DNA of 64,000 bases from Inia geoffrensis (GCA_036417435.1 CM070905.1:18081592-18145591); one strand, 5' to 3'. Shown: positions 48,253 to 59,594, counted from the first letter of the stretch. Notes: generated from the letters alone by a model not told the origin. Program-made: numbers and translations.

Positions 48253-48393
48253 GGACTTCCCTGGTGGCCCAGTGGTTAAGACTCCACACTTCTACCACAG
48301 GGGGCACGGGTTCGATCCCTGGTCGGGGAACTAAGATCCCACATGCCACACAACCAAAAAAGAAAGAAAAAGAACAAACAAGCAAACAAAAAT
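48253..48393 (+). mobile_element. Short CHR-type tRNA SINE
   Basis: GGACTTCCCTGGTGGCCCAG head, B-box-like GGTTCGATCCC, short body and an A-rich tail. AACAACCCA recurs on both sides. Confidence 0.85.
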
Positions 48394-48583
48394 CCAAACA
48401 ACCCAATTAAAAAATGGGCAGAAGAACTGAAGAGACATTTTTCCAAAGAGAAAATGCAGATGGCCAACAGGTACATGAAAAGATGCTCAACACTGCTAAT
48501 CAATAGGAAAATGCAAATCAAAACCACAATGAGATATCACCTCACACCTGTCAGAATGGCTGTCATCAAAAAGAACACGAATA

Positions 48584-48760
48584 GGGCTTCCCTGGCGGCC
48601 CAGTGGTTGAGAGTCTGCCTGCTGATGCAGGGGACATGAGTTCGTGCCCCAGTCTGGGAAGATCCCACATGCTGCGGAGCGGCTAGGCCCGTGAGCCATG
48701 GCTGCTGAGCCTGCGCTCCACAATGGGAGAGGCCCGCATACCGCAAAAAAAAAAAAAAAA
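48584..48760 (+). mobile_element. CHR-2-type SINE with internal deletion
   Basis: GGGCTTCCCTGGCGGCCCAG head, B-box-like GTTCGTGCCC, ends CATACCGCA plus A-run. About 30 bp present in sister copies between 'GAGCCTGCG' and 'CTCCACAA' are missing. Confidence 0.92.
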
Positions 48761-49061
48761 GAAACCATGAATAACAAATGACGGCGAGAAGGTGGAGAAA
48801 AGGGAACCCTCATACACAATTGGTGAGAATGTAAATTGGTGGATCCACTATGGAAAACAGTATGGAGGTTTCTCAAAAACAGAACTACCATATGACCCAG
48901 CAATTCCACTCCTGGGTATATATCTGAAAAAAACAAGACCCCTCATTTGAAAAGATACATCCATCCCAATGTTCAAAGCAGCATTATTTACAATTGCCAA
49001 GATATGGAAGCAACCTAAGGAAGTGTCCGTTAACAGATGAATGGATAAAGATGACGTGTAT

Positions 49062-49104
49062 GTATATGTGTGTGTGTGTGTGTGTGTATATACACACACA
49101 CACA
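49062..49104. repeat. TG-TA-CA palindromic microsatellite
   Basis: (TG)n then TATATACA then (CA)n forms reverse-complementary arms inside the L1 3' UTR. Confidence 0.85.
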
Positions 49105-50147
49105 ATGGAATACTACTCAGCCAAAAAAAGAATGAAATTTTGCCATTTGCAGCAACATGGATGGACTTGAAGGGTATTATGATATAAGTCAGAAAAGCAA
49201 ATACTGAATGATATCACTTATATGTGAAATCTAAAAAATAAAACAAACTAGTGAACATAACAAAAAAGAAGCACACTCACAGATACAGAGAACTAGTGGT
49301 TACCAGTGGGAAGAGGGAAGGGGGGAGGGGCAATACAGGGGTGGGGAATTAAGAGGTACAAACTATTATGTATAAAATAAGCTACAAGGATAATTGTACA
49401 ACATGGGGAATATAGCCAATATTTTATAATAACTATAAATGGAGTGTAACATTTAAAAATTGTGGCTCTCCCCTTCAGTTCAAACTGGCAGTTTTCCTGC
49501 TGGGGTGGCTGATTAGTTCCATGGTTCATACCCACACTCATCTCCTTATCAAATGGTTGGTCCTCCACACACTTAACTGTTCTATTCTGAACACACATTC
49601 TCATTCTTTGGACTATGGATGGGCTGAGAATTTTCCAAACTTCAATGTTCTGGGTCCTTTTTGCTTAACAATTCCTTCTTCATTTCATTTATCTCTTCTT
49701 GCATTTAACTGTATGCAGTCAGGAGGAACCAAGCCACTCCTTCAACACTTTGCTTAGATATCTCCTCAGCTAAATATACAATTTTATCACTCACAAGTTC
49801 TACCTTGCACAAAACACTAGAACACAAACACAATTCAGCCAAGTTTTTTACCATTTTGTAGCAAGGACTGCCTTTTGTCCATTGTCCAGTAACGTGTTCT
49901 TCGTTTCTGAGACCTTATCTGTACATGAGTACTTATGCATTGTCTAAAAAGATGGACACTTACTCTCCCGCTCTCTTCCTTTCTTTCTGAGCTGTCTCCA
50001 CAATCACCTGCAGAAGTCCTTTCATGGCAATATCAGCGTTTTCTAACATGTACCAATAGAGTACTGTCTTAGCTTGTCTTGGTCACCTCCTAACACCGTC
50101 ACATTGGAGGTCAGGTTGGGGCAGGGGCACATTCAGTACTAATACCA

Positions 50148-50352
50148 CCTGAACTCCCTAATCCTCCTGCTCTTATCTCCTCCTTGGGCACTTCTGATCA
50201 TCTAACACATCATATATTTTACTTACTAACTAGAATATAAGTTACAGAGGGAGGAATTTTTCTCTTGTTCTGTTCACTGCTCTATTCCCAAGCACATAGT
50301 TGGAGCTCAGTACGTAGCTGTTAAATGAATGAATGAATGAATGAATGAATAT
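50148..50352 (+). mobile_element. LINE-2 3' end with (GAAT)n tail
   Basis: CTCCTTGGGCACTTCTGATC, 'AACTAGAATATAAGTTACAGAG', 'TCACTGCTCTATTCCCAAGCAC' and a terminal (GAAT)n array are the L2 3' end in plus orientation. Confidence 0.8.
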
Positions 50353-50417
50353 AGGACCAGCAGTCAGGTGATGTATGTTATGCTACCAACTCTCATTAAC
50401 AAGCAGTGTGGCTTTTG

Positions 50418-50628
50418 GTTTTGTTTGTTTGTTTGTTTGCGGTACACGGGCCTCTCACTGTTGTGGCCTCTCCCGTTAGGAAGCACAGGCTCCGGACGCG
50501 CAGGCTCAGTGGCCATGGCTCACGGGCCCAGCTGCTCCGTGGCATGTGGGATCTTCCTGGACCGGGGCACGAACCCATGTCCCCTGCATTGGCAGGCGGA
50601 CTCAACCACTGCGCCACCAGGGAAGCCC
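50418..50628 (-). mobile_element. CHR-2-type SINE with 16-bp perfect target-site duplication
   Basis: (TTTG)n tail at left, GCGGTACACGGGCCTCTCAC, inverted head CCACCAGGGAAGCCC at right. AGCAGTGTGGCTTTTG is exact at 50402-50417 and 50629-50644. Confidence 0.96.
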
Positions 50629-50877
50629 AGCAGTGTGGCTTTTGAAATGTAATTTAATCTCTCTGGATCTTAACTGTTCTCATCAATAAGGAAGAGTATT
50701 AAAAAACCCTAAGGTTAGAAAATTCTATGATTTAAGGATATGGTACATAGTAAGAAAATAACAATTATGATATACAATAATTATACAACTGCAAACTTTT
50801 TTGCCTGATTGTTAGTCATAATAATAAGAGTACTTATTTGGCATATCCATATCATAGGCAGAAATTTTCAATCGTAC

Positions 50878-50939
50878 CTGAGAACTTGAGAAGATCAGTC
50901 TGAGAGTCATTGGATTCTGAATTGTCAGAGCCGTGGCTA
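50878..50939 (-). pseudogene. AGBL3: AGBL3 exon (small, acidic/Ser-rich)
   Basis: 62 bp, acceptor TTTTTTGTAG at 50940, donor CAG|GTACG. It reads SHGSDNSESNDSQTDLLKFS. Start chosen so that the split Ser codon (AG|T) joins the previous exon. Next exons were not recognised downstream. Confidence 0.82.
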
Positions 50940-51289
50940 CTACAAAAAATAATAAATTATTTTAATTTACAGAATGTTTTGGTGGTATTTTAAGATTTTG
51001 ACTGTTACTTTTACTTTATTATCTTATTGGAATGGTAGAAATAGTTCTAACTATAAGAAGAATGTTTACAAAGGTGGTATAGATGTTTGGTAGTTCTAGG
51101 CATTATAAGAGTATTAGAAGAATGATGACTGAAATTGATTGGAACACGTCAAATATAAACAAATCTATGAGTTCAAAATGATACTCTCTAGCTGCAAACA
51201 ATACAGGGGCACTAACTCAAAGTCTGAAAATTTATAAATAAAGGGGAAGAATCAAACATTTGTTCTGCTTTTCCTATAGGAACTGCACT

Positions 51290-51500
51290 AAAATTAGCAC
51301 CTTCCTTCTAATAACATTCCCTTGGCATTAAATTTTGCACTTATTATTCACTAACTTAGATTATTTATATGGCATCTCTATAAGTGTGTCAGTTCTCTGT
51401 GGGTAATGACAGCATTAAAAACAATTTGAATATGTCTTTCATATACAGTACATAGTGGGCGCTCAATTAATATCATCTAAATAAATGAATAAATGAAGTC
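51290..51500 (+). mobile_element. LINE-2 3' end in AGBL3 intron
   Basis: 'CAGTACATAGTGGGCGCTCAATTAATA' and 'AAATAAATGAATAAATGAA' are the L2 3' end in plus orientation, opposite to the gene. Confidence 0.6.
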
Positions 51501-51663
51501 TTGATGAGGTCTGGCTAAAGTAATGTGCATGGAAAAAAATTTCCTCCACCTATAGCCAGGATTTTCAGTACAGACTGAAAATTATATACTCATATTATTA
51601 TAAAGAGCATAGTATCAGCAGAACAGCACAGCAAATTACATTACTACCACCATCCTAACCTAC

Positions 51664-51776
51664 CTAGACTCTAGAGCCAATGTAATTTCTTTCAGAGAAG
51701 TATCTGAATCATCAAGGACTTCTTCCAAGTTTATATGTTTTTCCATTTCTTCTAATTCTTTCAGGCACTGATAATA
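51664..51776 (-). pseudogene. AGBL3: AGBL3 exon
   Basis: 113 bp, acceptor TTTTCCCCTAG at 51777, donor AG|GTAGGT. It reads YYQCLKELEEMEKHINLEEV then LDDSDTSLKEITLALES. Open. This is the acidic region after the carboxypeptidase domain. Confidence 0.9.
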
Positions 51777-51979
51777 CTAGGGGAAAATGATAGATGAGTT
51801 AATTATAAAATAACTATTTCCTAATTAAACTGAACATTTATAGATACCTGGAACATCAAGTACAAAAAACACTGAACACTGTTAGGATATTAAAAGGAAC
51901 AAACTGCTGTAGGCCCATAGGCAGGTTATGTTATCTGAGAGACTGGAGTCTGATGTATCATCAAATGGACTTTACTTAC

Positions 51980-52080
51980 CTTGGTTCGGTCAGGATCACA
52001 GTAGTCCAAGAGAGAATCACAAAAATGATACCCCATCGACTCCAAGTCTTTTGTGTTGAAATGAGTGCCTCTTTTATTAC
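51980..52080 (-). pseudogene. AGBL3: AGBL3 exon with mutated splice acceptor
   Basis: 101 bp, donor AAG|GTAAGT. It reads NKRGTHFNTKDLESMGYHFC and DSLLDYCDPDRTK with no stop. Phase (G|GT) fits the previous exon, but the two bases before the exon (52082-52081 on the minus strand) are GG in TGTTTCGG, where AG is required. Confidence 0.93.
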
Positions 52081-52082
52081 CC
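52081..52082 (-). other. AGBL3: Non-canonical splice acceptor (GG for AG)
   Basis: The intron ending here reads TTATTGATGTTTCGG on the minus strand. A single A-to-G change would explain it. No AG lies within the next 14 bases upstream in the right phase. Confidence 0.85.
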
Positions 52083-53069
52083 GAAACATCAATAAGTTTA
52101 GCCACCCTTGAAGGTGACTTAAACATATTTTCTTAGCAGGTAGGCCTAAGTTGCCCAACAAAGTGTAAACAAAACATCTGATATGATTCCATATTCTGTC
52201 CTTTGGATTTTCTACACTGGGACAGGTCATTTAACAGCTTATTGCCTTCCCTTGTTCCTTCTCCACCACCTGGACCAAAGGTGACTTAATACAGATTAGT
52301 CTATGTTGCAAAGCAGAAGAAAATTCAGTAAGAAAGTTATAGAATACTTGGTTACCAGTTATAAGCACCCTAGTTATCACTTAGAGAAAAACCTGGGTAA
52401 ATATTTTAATGTTTTCATCATCATTAATAGTGTTATAAGAATTTCAGGGTGCTTTAAAAACTAGCCAGAAGTTACAAGTGTGGATTTCCAGCACTTTCCT
52501 TTGAGTTGACATTTTCTAATAATGTGACAATTACCTTAATATGGGACATTCTAAGGATAATGTTAAATGTGACTAAAAGCTTTCTTAAATGGAACTAGGG
52601 CACACTTTTTAGTTCAAGGAACCAATTAAAATACAAACTGACAAAAAACAAAAACAAAGCCCAGTCTAAGTTTGCCTTAAAAATGGCAAATCTACTAAAG
52701 ATATTTCTATCCTGATATTTTAATTATGAGCATTGCTTTTTCTTGAAATCATTAGAGTCATCTGTAGGAACCCCTTCTAAAACAAAAACAAAAATCCCAA
52801 ACAAGCAATTAAAGATTAGTTCATGAAACAACCAATTAGGTATTCTATGTATGTGCTAAAACTTCCTTTTCTAAACAAAGGAAAATGATGATAGAGATAT
52901 ATAGCGGGAGTCTGTTTATTCATCCTATCTATAGAATTGATTAGATATCAGTATGTATCTAAGCAGGAAGAAAGTGCTCACTATCCAGCTGCCTACACTA
53001 TTAATCTTACATTAAAAACGTCTCTGTTTTAAAGCTCTGACAGTCATGAATGAGAATATTTGATCTTAC
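52083..53069. other. AGBL3 intron, no repeat recognised
   Basis: Contains no other exon-like segment that fits AGBL3 and no recognised repeat. Confidence 0.5.
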
Positions 53070-53196
53070 CCAGAGTAGATCCACAAAAAGTGGCCTCCAT
53101 GGTAAAGCTGTTCCTGATTTCCATTTTCTACATTACCACCCTTCCTATTCCCTCTTTGCTCTTCTGAATATTAAACTTGCAAGCTGAGAATGAAAA
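53070..53196 (-). pseudogene. AGBL3: AGBL3 exon with catalytic Glu and a stop
   Basis: 127 bp, acceptor GTGTCTTTTCAG at 53197, donor G|GTAAGA. It reads FSFSACKFNIQKSKEGIGRV VM, then TAG (53128-53130) where the family has Trp, then KMEIRNSFTMEATFCGSTL. The FTMEATF block includes the catalytic glutamate. Confidence 0.93.
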
Positions 53197-53629
53197 CTGA
53201 AAAGACACAAATAAAAATGAGACCCATTGCTTTTCTAATCATAATGTCTTTCATAGGAAGTAAGGTTGGAAATGAAAAAGTAGTTGTGCAAAAGCAATAA
53301 TTCTCTCTAAAGCTTTGGGAGCTTTTATATCCTGACCAATGAAAATAACTCATTTTAAGGATGACATATTTACATTTCTGAGAATTATAGACTTAAATTC
53401 TGAAATTTTATTTATCTATATAAAACATATGCATTCACAACCAGCTGATGAATTCTTGATAGTGTTGACTTTAAAAGGCTATAGGAAGGAGCCTAAACAT
53501 GTTTAGGAATGAAGATCAGTGTTGTAGATTTTCAGAATCGAATAAAGATGCTTTATTATCACATGAAAGATAATTTGAAAGTCGCCCTCGAGGACTGTTA
53601 TAACATTAGTATCTACAATGAGTTTTTGT
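53197..53629. other. AGBL3 intron, no repeat recognised
   Basis: Part of the intron between 53197 and 54335. Nothing supported. Confidence 0.45.
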
Positions 53630-54165
53630 AATTTAATTACAATTTAAAATATTTACTTTGTGTTCCATTCTGTGAATTTTAACACATGTGTAGGTTTGTG
53701 TAAACAATACCACAAATCAGGATATAGGACAATTCCATCACCTCTTAAAAACTTCCTTGTGCCATCCCTTTGCAGTCACAAGTATTTCACGTATTTTGGA
53801 GTGAAGGTAAATGATATTCTTTTAAATTTTAGGTTCCAGTTGTTCACTGTGAGTATATAGAACTGCAGCTGGTTTTTGTGGGTCGACCTTGTATCCTATG
53901 ACACTGCTAAACTCACTTATTAGTTCTAGGAGTTTTTGTGGATTGCATGGGTTTTCTATGAACACAATCATGCCTGCCTTTCCAATCTGTCTGCCTTTTA
54001 TTTCTTTTTCTTCCCTTATTGCACTTGTTAGAACCTCCAGTATAAGGCTGAATTGAAGGGGTAAAAGTGGATATCCTTGCCTTGTTCCTGACCTCAGGAG
54101 GAAAACAATCAGTCTTTTATCATTAAGTATGGTTGTAGGATATTGGGCATTTTTTTTCATATCTC
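53630..54165 (-). mobile_element. LINE-1 fragments in AGBL3 intron
   Basis: 53630-53810 resembles an L1M 3' UTR. 53820-54160 is ORF2 sequence, with the minus-strand frame LRSGTRQGYPLLPLQFSLIL (reverse-transcriptase region) still readable. Confidence 0.7.
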
Positions 54166-54335
54166 AAATTACTGGTCATTAAACATTTCACACAGTTGCT
54201 TTCTTATGGTCAATTGTATAAACCAATCAGAATAACTAAATAAAAAAGCAGTTAACTGACTAAAATTATCCATTTTGCTGTCTTGCATGGGCAACGTGTA
54301 GTAAAGGAAAAGTCAAAATATTAAAGGTGCTTTAC

Positions 54336-54498
54336 TTTATCTGGACAATTTTTGCTCAGCCTAAGTGGAAAGATTCATTGCTGTAAGTATAATGCTTTAC
54401 ATCTGTCACTATCATCACGGACATACATGAAGATGTTCTCTTTCTTACTATGGCCATGAAGGTCACAATACAAAATAACCTCTCGTTTCTCCATCAAT
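54336..54498 (-). pseudogene. AGBL3: AGBL3 exon with second zinc His and a stop
   Basis: 163 bp, acceptor TTCTTCGTAG at 54499, donor AAA|GTAAAG. It reads LMEKREVILYCDLHGHSKKE, keeping the HGH zinc-ligand segment, then NIFMYVRDDSDRCKALYLQQ. In-frame TGA at 54375-54377 replaces the usual Arg before IFPL. After it, LSKNCPDK is still recognisable. Confidence 0.93.
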
Positions 54499-54699
54499 CT
54501 ACGAAGAAGAAAAAGAACAAGTTACTACATTTTACCTCTGCATTTTTCTTCTATGGCTGTAATTATGGATTAACAAGTCTAATATCCAAATAAACAGAAT
54601 TTCTTATATCCTAGTTTTCTGTTTCTTTTCTTACCTCTTATGATTATTAACATATAATTTTTTAAACACCTACAATAAGTTCCTATTAATTGTATATAA

Positions 54700-55090
54700 A
54701 ATATGAATGTTTTAGCCTTCCAGTGTAAGGACAAAATTCTTACTTTACTCCCAAGACTTTCTCCAAGAGGATCTCTCTGCTTTTTTGATTGTTTCTTTTG
54801 TTGTACACAGAAAACAGCTCACTCTTATCTTTGCCTTTTAGCTCTCACATAGATTCTTTATGACTGAAGTATCTTCTTTCTTCATCTTTGTAAATGCAAA
54901 TACTACCCCTTATCCCTCAACACCAACCTCACGTCTCACGTCCTCTCTGACTAGTCAAGCCCACAGACTTTTCTTTTTTGAACTCCTGTAGCACTTAATG
55001 TTGGTACCATTTACTTGGCACTTGCCTAGGTAAGTTTTCATATTTTTGACATTTAATCAAATATGGATAGGGAATGCTTCAAAACATCTA
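54700..55090 (+). mobile_element. Possible LINE-2 fragment in AGBL3 intron
   Basis: 'AACTCCTGTAGCACTTAATG' and 'TCACGTCCTCTCTGACTAGTC' resemble diverged L2 in plus orientation. Confidence 0.35.
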
Positions 55091-56439
55091 AAACAGTGCT
55101 ATGCACACAAGTACCAAAATATGTGTTAAAAATTGAGTGCCTGACGACTTAATGCTGAAGCCAATTAATATTTAAACTTTGAGTAATGTGGTGAGTAAAT
55201 ATCATTTTGAGAAAAATAGTACCAAAGTTTGAAATGATTGTTCTTCTGGTAAATTTCTAATAAATAATTTAAAGAAATAATTTCTCAAGAGCACAATTCT
55301 TAGCCTGCATAATTTAGGCATTCAATGAATATTAAAGTAATAAAAAATAAGTCCCCCAAACTGGTTGATGAAAATAACTAGTAGAGAGGCTTTCAGAAGG
55401 TGAAAAAGTGGTGGTGCTAAGGTGGTAGGATTACCGACATTTTTGCCTTTATTTTCATATCATATTTCCAAACTTCATATAGCATTATTATATTACTTAA
55501 ATAACTGAAATTACATATACTGTTTGTTTTATCTGGAAGAATAAATACCAAATGTTAATAATTTATAGTAACATGAAATGTAATACTTTTATAACAAAAT
55601 ATTAAATCCTAAAATCTAAATATTCAAAGTGTAGCTTTTATCCAAAACAATACTTCTTTATAGTGAAATCCCAAGCTGAAGTCTGTTACATGTATTAATT
55701 TATTGCCCTTTTTCATTTGATGACCAGTAAATTCTAACTGATAACATAAAATTGACATAAAGTCACCAAATGATCATTACAAGTTTTTAGGAAAAGGACT
55801 AGATTATAAAGTAAGACTATCAAGTTAGCTCCTTAAATAAGGTATGCTGTACATTTTTAAACCATTTCCCCAGTTTTAATGAACATTTGGTTTCTTATAA
55901 GTGAGTCAAAAGAAACCTCTAAGTAATTAAATCCCAAAGAAATGTTACTACTTTTGAAGTCAAACAGCATAATAGGGTCTCTCATCTTAACACTAATTTA
56001 AATCACTTTAGAAACAGGATTTCTTTCTTAGCCACAGTTAAGATATTCTAAGTACCTTACACTAAGTATCCTATATTAAAAGCTACTCTCTATTATTCTC
56101 AAATACTTTAAATATATTTAGTCTTAGACATACTTACAGCCTCTCACCTTTCCACACGTATGTGACTACTTTTATTCCATTTATCTGCCTATGATTAATT
56201 AATTGCATTAAAGTAGTTCTCTTCCTTGGAAGTCTTTCTGAAACTTATTGAATAGATTCCTGCCTTAACCTTCTTATGAGGCAATTTAAGAAGAACAAAG
56301 ACATATAAAATATCTTCCACAGAGACAAGCCAAAGGGCCTTGTCCTGTAATCCATCTTGTGTTGGACCAGGCACCCTTAATGTCAAAGAGCGTTAAGTAG
56401 ACATTATAAATACTCTAATGGGCATCCCATCAGCTCCCT
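55091..56439. other. AGBL3 intron, no repeat recognised
   Basis: AT-rich intron sequence with no exon-like segment. Confidence 0.45.
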
Positions 56440-56830
56440 TTCCATTAAAAAATAAATAAACTTTAAATTTTGGAATAACTTTAGATTTACACAAAACTGG
56501 CAAAATAGGAGAGAGAGTTTCCACATATCTACCCCTCATCCAGGTTCCCCTAATGTTAACATATTACATAACCATGGCACATTGCCAAAAACTAAGGAAC
56601 CAATGTTGGTACATTACTATTAAACTCCCAACCTTATTTGAATTTCACTAGTTTTCCCAATAATGTCCTTTTTCTGTCCCAGAATCCAATCTAGGATACC
56701 ACATTGCATTTACTCAGCTCTCTTTTCATTGTGTGCCATCCCCAGGAAGATAAGTAAGTTATGGGTTACTCTTTATGACTTATTTCCCAAATAATTTCAG
56801 AGAATCCTGAAGTCCACATTTGTGAGGGGT
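56440..56830 (-). mobile_element. LINE-1 (L1M) 3' UTR fragment
   Basis: 'AATAACTTTAGATTTACACAA', 'CCTCATCCAGGTTCCCCTAATG' and 'ATGTCCTTTTTCTGTCCCAG' match L1M 3' sequence in reverse. Confidence 0.6.
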
Positions 56831-57194
56831 ATAAAACAAGAGTTTTTACTCATTTTTGTGGCGATCTGCACTTCACTCCCCATGTGTCTATAAAGATAAA
56901 AGGATTAACATGAAAGTTGAGGCTGAACTAAGTAACTAGAGCCATGCTGGGTGCTCCTGAAGCCTGTCAGCTCCTCTGAGGGACTGGAGGTATCTTTGAG
57001 GTCCTCCTCCTTGAAACAGGGCTCTTATGCTTTTACTAGGAGCTCTGATGACAGAGCTGGATGAGGATATAAACACTCTCTATAATAGTACTTATTATTG
57101 TTAACATTTGAACAATCCTAAATAGTTTACGAAGAGTTATTACATTTATATCTAATTCATTAACTTTTTTTCTTTTTTACATTTGCGGAAACAC

Positions 57195-57420
57195 TGAATA
57201 CATTTAGAGCTTCCAATGTTCCAGTAATATTGGGCACTTTATTCTGGGCACTTTAGTAGTAATATTCTCATTTAATCCACTTGTCTGTGAGGTAAGCATT
57301 ATTATTCCCGCTTTATAGACGAGAAAACTGAGGTTTGGGTTTGTTTTTAAATTGCTCAAGATCACACAGTTAGCAAATGATATAGCAGGGATTCCAATCT
57401 GATATGTTTTCACTCTAGTC
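57195..57420 (-). mobile_element. MIR SINE
   Basis: GAGGTAAGCATTATTATTCCCGC, GAGAAAACTGAGGTTTGG, TTGCTCAAGATCACACAGTTAGC and GGGATTCCAATCT give reversed MIR. Confidence 0.85.
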
Positions 57421-58083
57421 TCCACATTCTTAACCAAAAAGGTTAAGAGGATTTGGGTGTTCTTTGACTCCAATAAATCTTTCTACTCTAGCAATGCCTA
57501 TTCCTGATTGTTATTACTTGAATCTATTAAAGAATTCACCTAGCAATTCAACAAAGCTTTACATACTATGTGCATTTTACTGTTCTGATTCTTTAGAAAA
57601 TTTAAAGCTGTTCATTTTTTCCAGTGGCAAATAAGACTATTCATGAAAGTTTAAATAAGTATGTAACCTATCATCAAAAGACTCATCATAGAGCAATGTA
57701 TGGTCAACATAGTGCCAGAAGGCTCTGTAGATGTAATTAATTTTCACATATAAGGGATTCAAGGATCCCAAAATAAACATCAGTGCTACCATTAACTTTA
57801 GGAAGAAACCAAATTTTAGGATAGGCAAATTGAACTATACATTTTCACTAAGCCATTAAAATGTTCTAATCTATTTCATTGCTTAAAAGAAAGCTAGTGA
57901 ATGTAGGAGCATAATGCCAGAAAGGTACAGAAGCAAGAGTTGGGAAGAATGAGGAAAAAAATTAAGTAGCTATAGTTAAACTATCTTAAGAAAATCTAGA
58001 GTAAAATGAGTGGGATTGTGGGAGCAAAATTCTTACTACCAAGTTTACTAAATAAGCATAGGGTAATTTGATGCTTATTTTAC
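57421..58083. other. AGBL3 intron, no repeat recognised
   Basis: Nothing supported. Confidence 0.4.
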
Positions 58084-58860
58084 CTACGGATCATGTTCCG
58101 GGTATACCAAACAGAAGGAAATGATTCCTTCAGGAGAGATGTATAGTTAAGGTTTAAATCCCATCAAGCTAAGGAACACCGATAATTTCCCACAAGCACA
58201 CCATCTGGATTCGGCATGAGTACCACCTTGAAGATGAAAGTGTCCTGGAGCAACTGTGCATCACTTGAGTCTCCTAAAATATAATCCAGGAAGCCCTTCA
58301 TGATCCAAGAGCTGTGGTTTCTCCTGGATGTACCCTTGCAGTCAAAATCATGGCCTTTCGCTTTCTTGACTCACTGTTCTTCAAGGGGGTAGTAATCGTT
58401 AAAACATACACCATGTTCCTAGTAATTGTGTGGCACAAGACACGTATTTTACAAAGCTTTGACTGTACTGGGTCATTACTGATGCTAGAAAGGTATTCTT
58501 GCAGGTTTGTGTAAGTGTATGGATAGCAGTGAGCAAAGTAGCAGGTATCTTTATTGTGTGGAAATTGAAATGTCCATGTAAGAGAAATAATGGCAGCCGT
58601 CTTGCCCCTGGTTGCTTCTATAATACTTCATTTGGTCTCCTATTCTCTGCCAGCCAATATTAAGAGCGTTGGCCTCATTTTCAGAATAAAACAGTGGGTG
58701 CATACCCCGATTATAAAGACTAGCAGCCTTGGTGAAATGGATAATAGTGAATCTGTAGACTATTCCTGCTTGGGTATTAGTGACTTGGAAGTAGTACCAC
58801 TGGGTGCGTTTATTTGTGAACAGGTCAGGGCACACAGTCAGCTGGTATTCATATTCTGCC
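58084..58860 (-). pseudogene. AGBL3: AGBL3 large catalytic exon with two frameshifts and a stop
   Basis: 777 bp, acceptor TGTGTCTTAG at 58861, donor AG|GTAAAA at 58083. It encodes the CCP N-domain (QWYYFQVTNTQAGIVYRFTI, GWQRIGDQMKYYRSN) and the start of the M14 domain. Homology continues in another frame after about 58581 (about two bases missing in TTTCTCTTACATGG), through CYFAHCYPYTYTNLQEYL and the zinc-binding HPGE (His 58328-58330, Glu 58319-58321). It shifts again at about 58315 (one base missing just after HPGET). The motif normally reading GRDLNRNY carries TGA at 58164-58166, and Leu (58149-58151) instead of the Arg that holds the substrate carboxylate. It ends in FPSVWYTRNMIR. Confidence 0.93.
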
Positions 58861-58983
58861 CTAAGACACAAAAAAAGGAAGGGGAAAAAAAGCACATAAA
58901 AATGTAAAGATAACAGTCAAGTTTAAATTAAATAATAAAAATAATAATAAATATACAAATAATAAACTACCTATTCACAGAAA

Positions 58984-59201
58984 CCTTTTTTTTTTTTTTT
59001 TTTTTTTTTGCAGTACATGGGCCTCTCACTGTCGTGGCCTCTCCCGTTGCGGAGCACAGCCTCCGGACGCGCAGGCTCAGCGGCCATGGCTCACGGGCCC
59101 AGCCGCTCTGCGGCATGTGGGATACTCCCGGACCGGGGCACAAACCCGTGTCCCCTGCATCGGCAGGTGGACTCTCAACCACTGCGCCACCAGGGAAGCC
59201 C
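58984..59201 (-). mobile_element. CHR-2-type SINE in AGBL3 intron
   Basis: Long T-run, then GCAGTACATGGGCCTCTCAC, inverted head CCACCAGGGAAGCCC at right. The 8-bp CACAGAAA flanks it (58976-58983 and 59202-59209). It lies in the same direction as the gene. Confidence 0.94.
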
Positions 59202-59594
59202 CACAGAAAGCTTTTTATTTGGGAAACAACATTTATTTAGGCAATGTCCAATAAGCAAAAAACTGCAAAAAAATCAAAGTTTTGAAGCTTTCTCTTTTAT
59301 TGGATGCGAAACTGCTTCTATGTGAATTCTAAAGTCTTTTTATTCCTTTGTAATTCGACAGAGCACATAAAAAAATGGGCATTTGACAAAAATTATATAT
59401 GTCAACCCAGTTATGTTTCCTATAAAAGAAGTGATTAAAGAGTTCTTAAGTTTTTAAGAATTCAAGTCCAATGTTTCTTTTTTTACTTCAGACATATATT
59501 TCTGTTTTATATTAGATTCTAGCTCTAAGAATCTGAAATACCTATCACTAAGAACGGTTAAAAACCTATATAAATTACTATGAGCATATGGATT

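Larger units (their letters stand above)
47458..49455 (+). mobile_element. 5'-truncated LINE-1 (ORF2 end and 3' UTR) inserted in the MaLR
   Basis: ORF2 C-terminal sequence (47460-48240) and the standard 3' UTR (48380-49455; TATGACCCAGCAATTCCAC, AACATGGATGGACTTGAAGG) in plus orientation. The MaLR-like sequence continues on both sides. Confidence 0.8.
46497..50145 (-). mobile_element. MaLR (ERVL-type) provirus remnant, split by an L1
   Basis: The left LTR (46497-46845, reversed) starts TGTCTTGGTCCATTCACCTG and runs through TCTGGAGGCTGG, TCACAAGGCAGAAGGGGC and GACATAATCACCTCCCAAAG. Internal-region-like sequence follows (46846-47457) and resumes at 49456 after the L1. A shortened second LTR lies at about 50066-50145 (TGTCTTAGC, then CACCTCCTAACACCGTCAC). 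This fits an ancient MaLR element on the minus strand. It has no coding capacity here. Confidence 0.6.

Noticed and set aside
58590..58907. 105-codon plus-strand reading frame
   Set aside because: It is antisense to the AGBL3 exon at 58084-58860. The minus strand gives a clear family match and splice sites.
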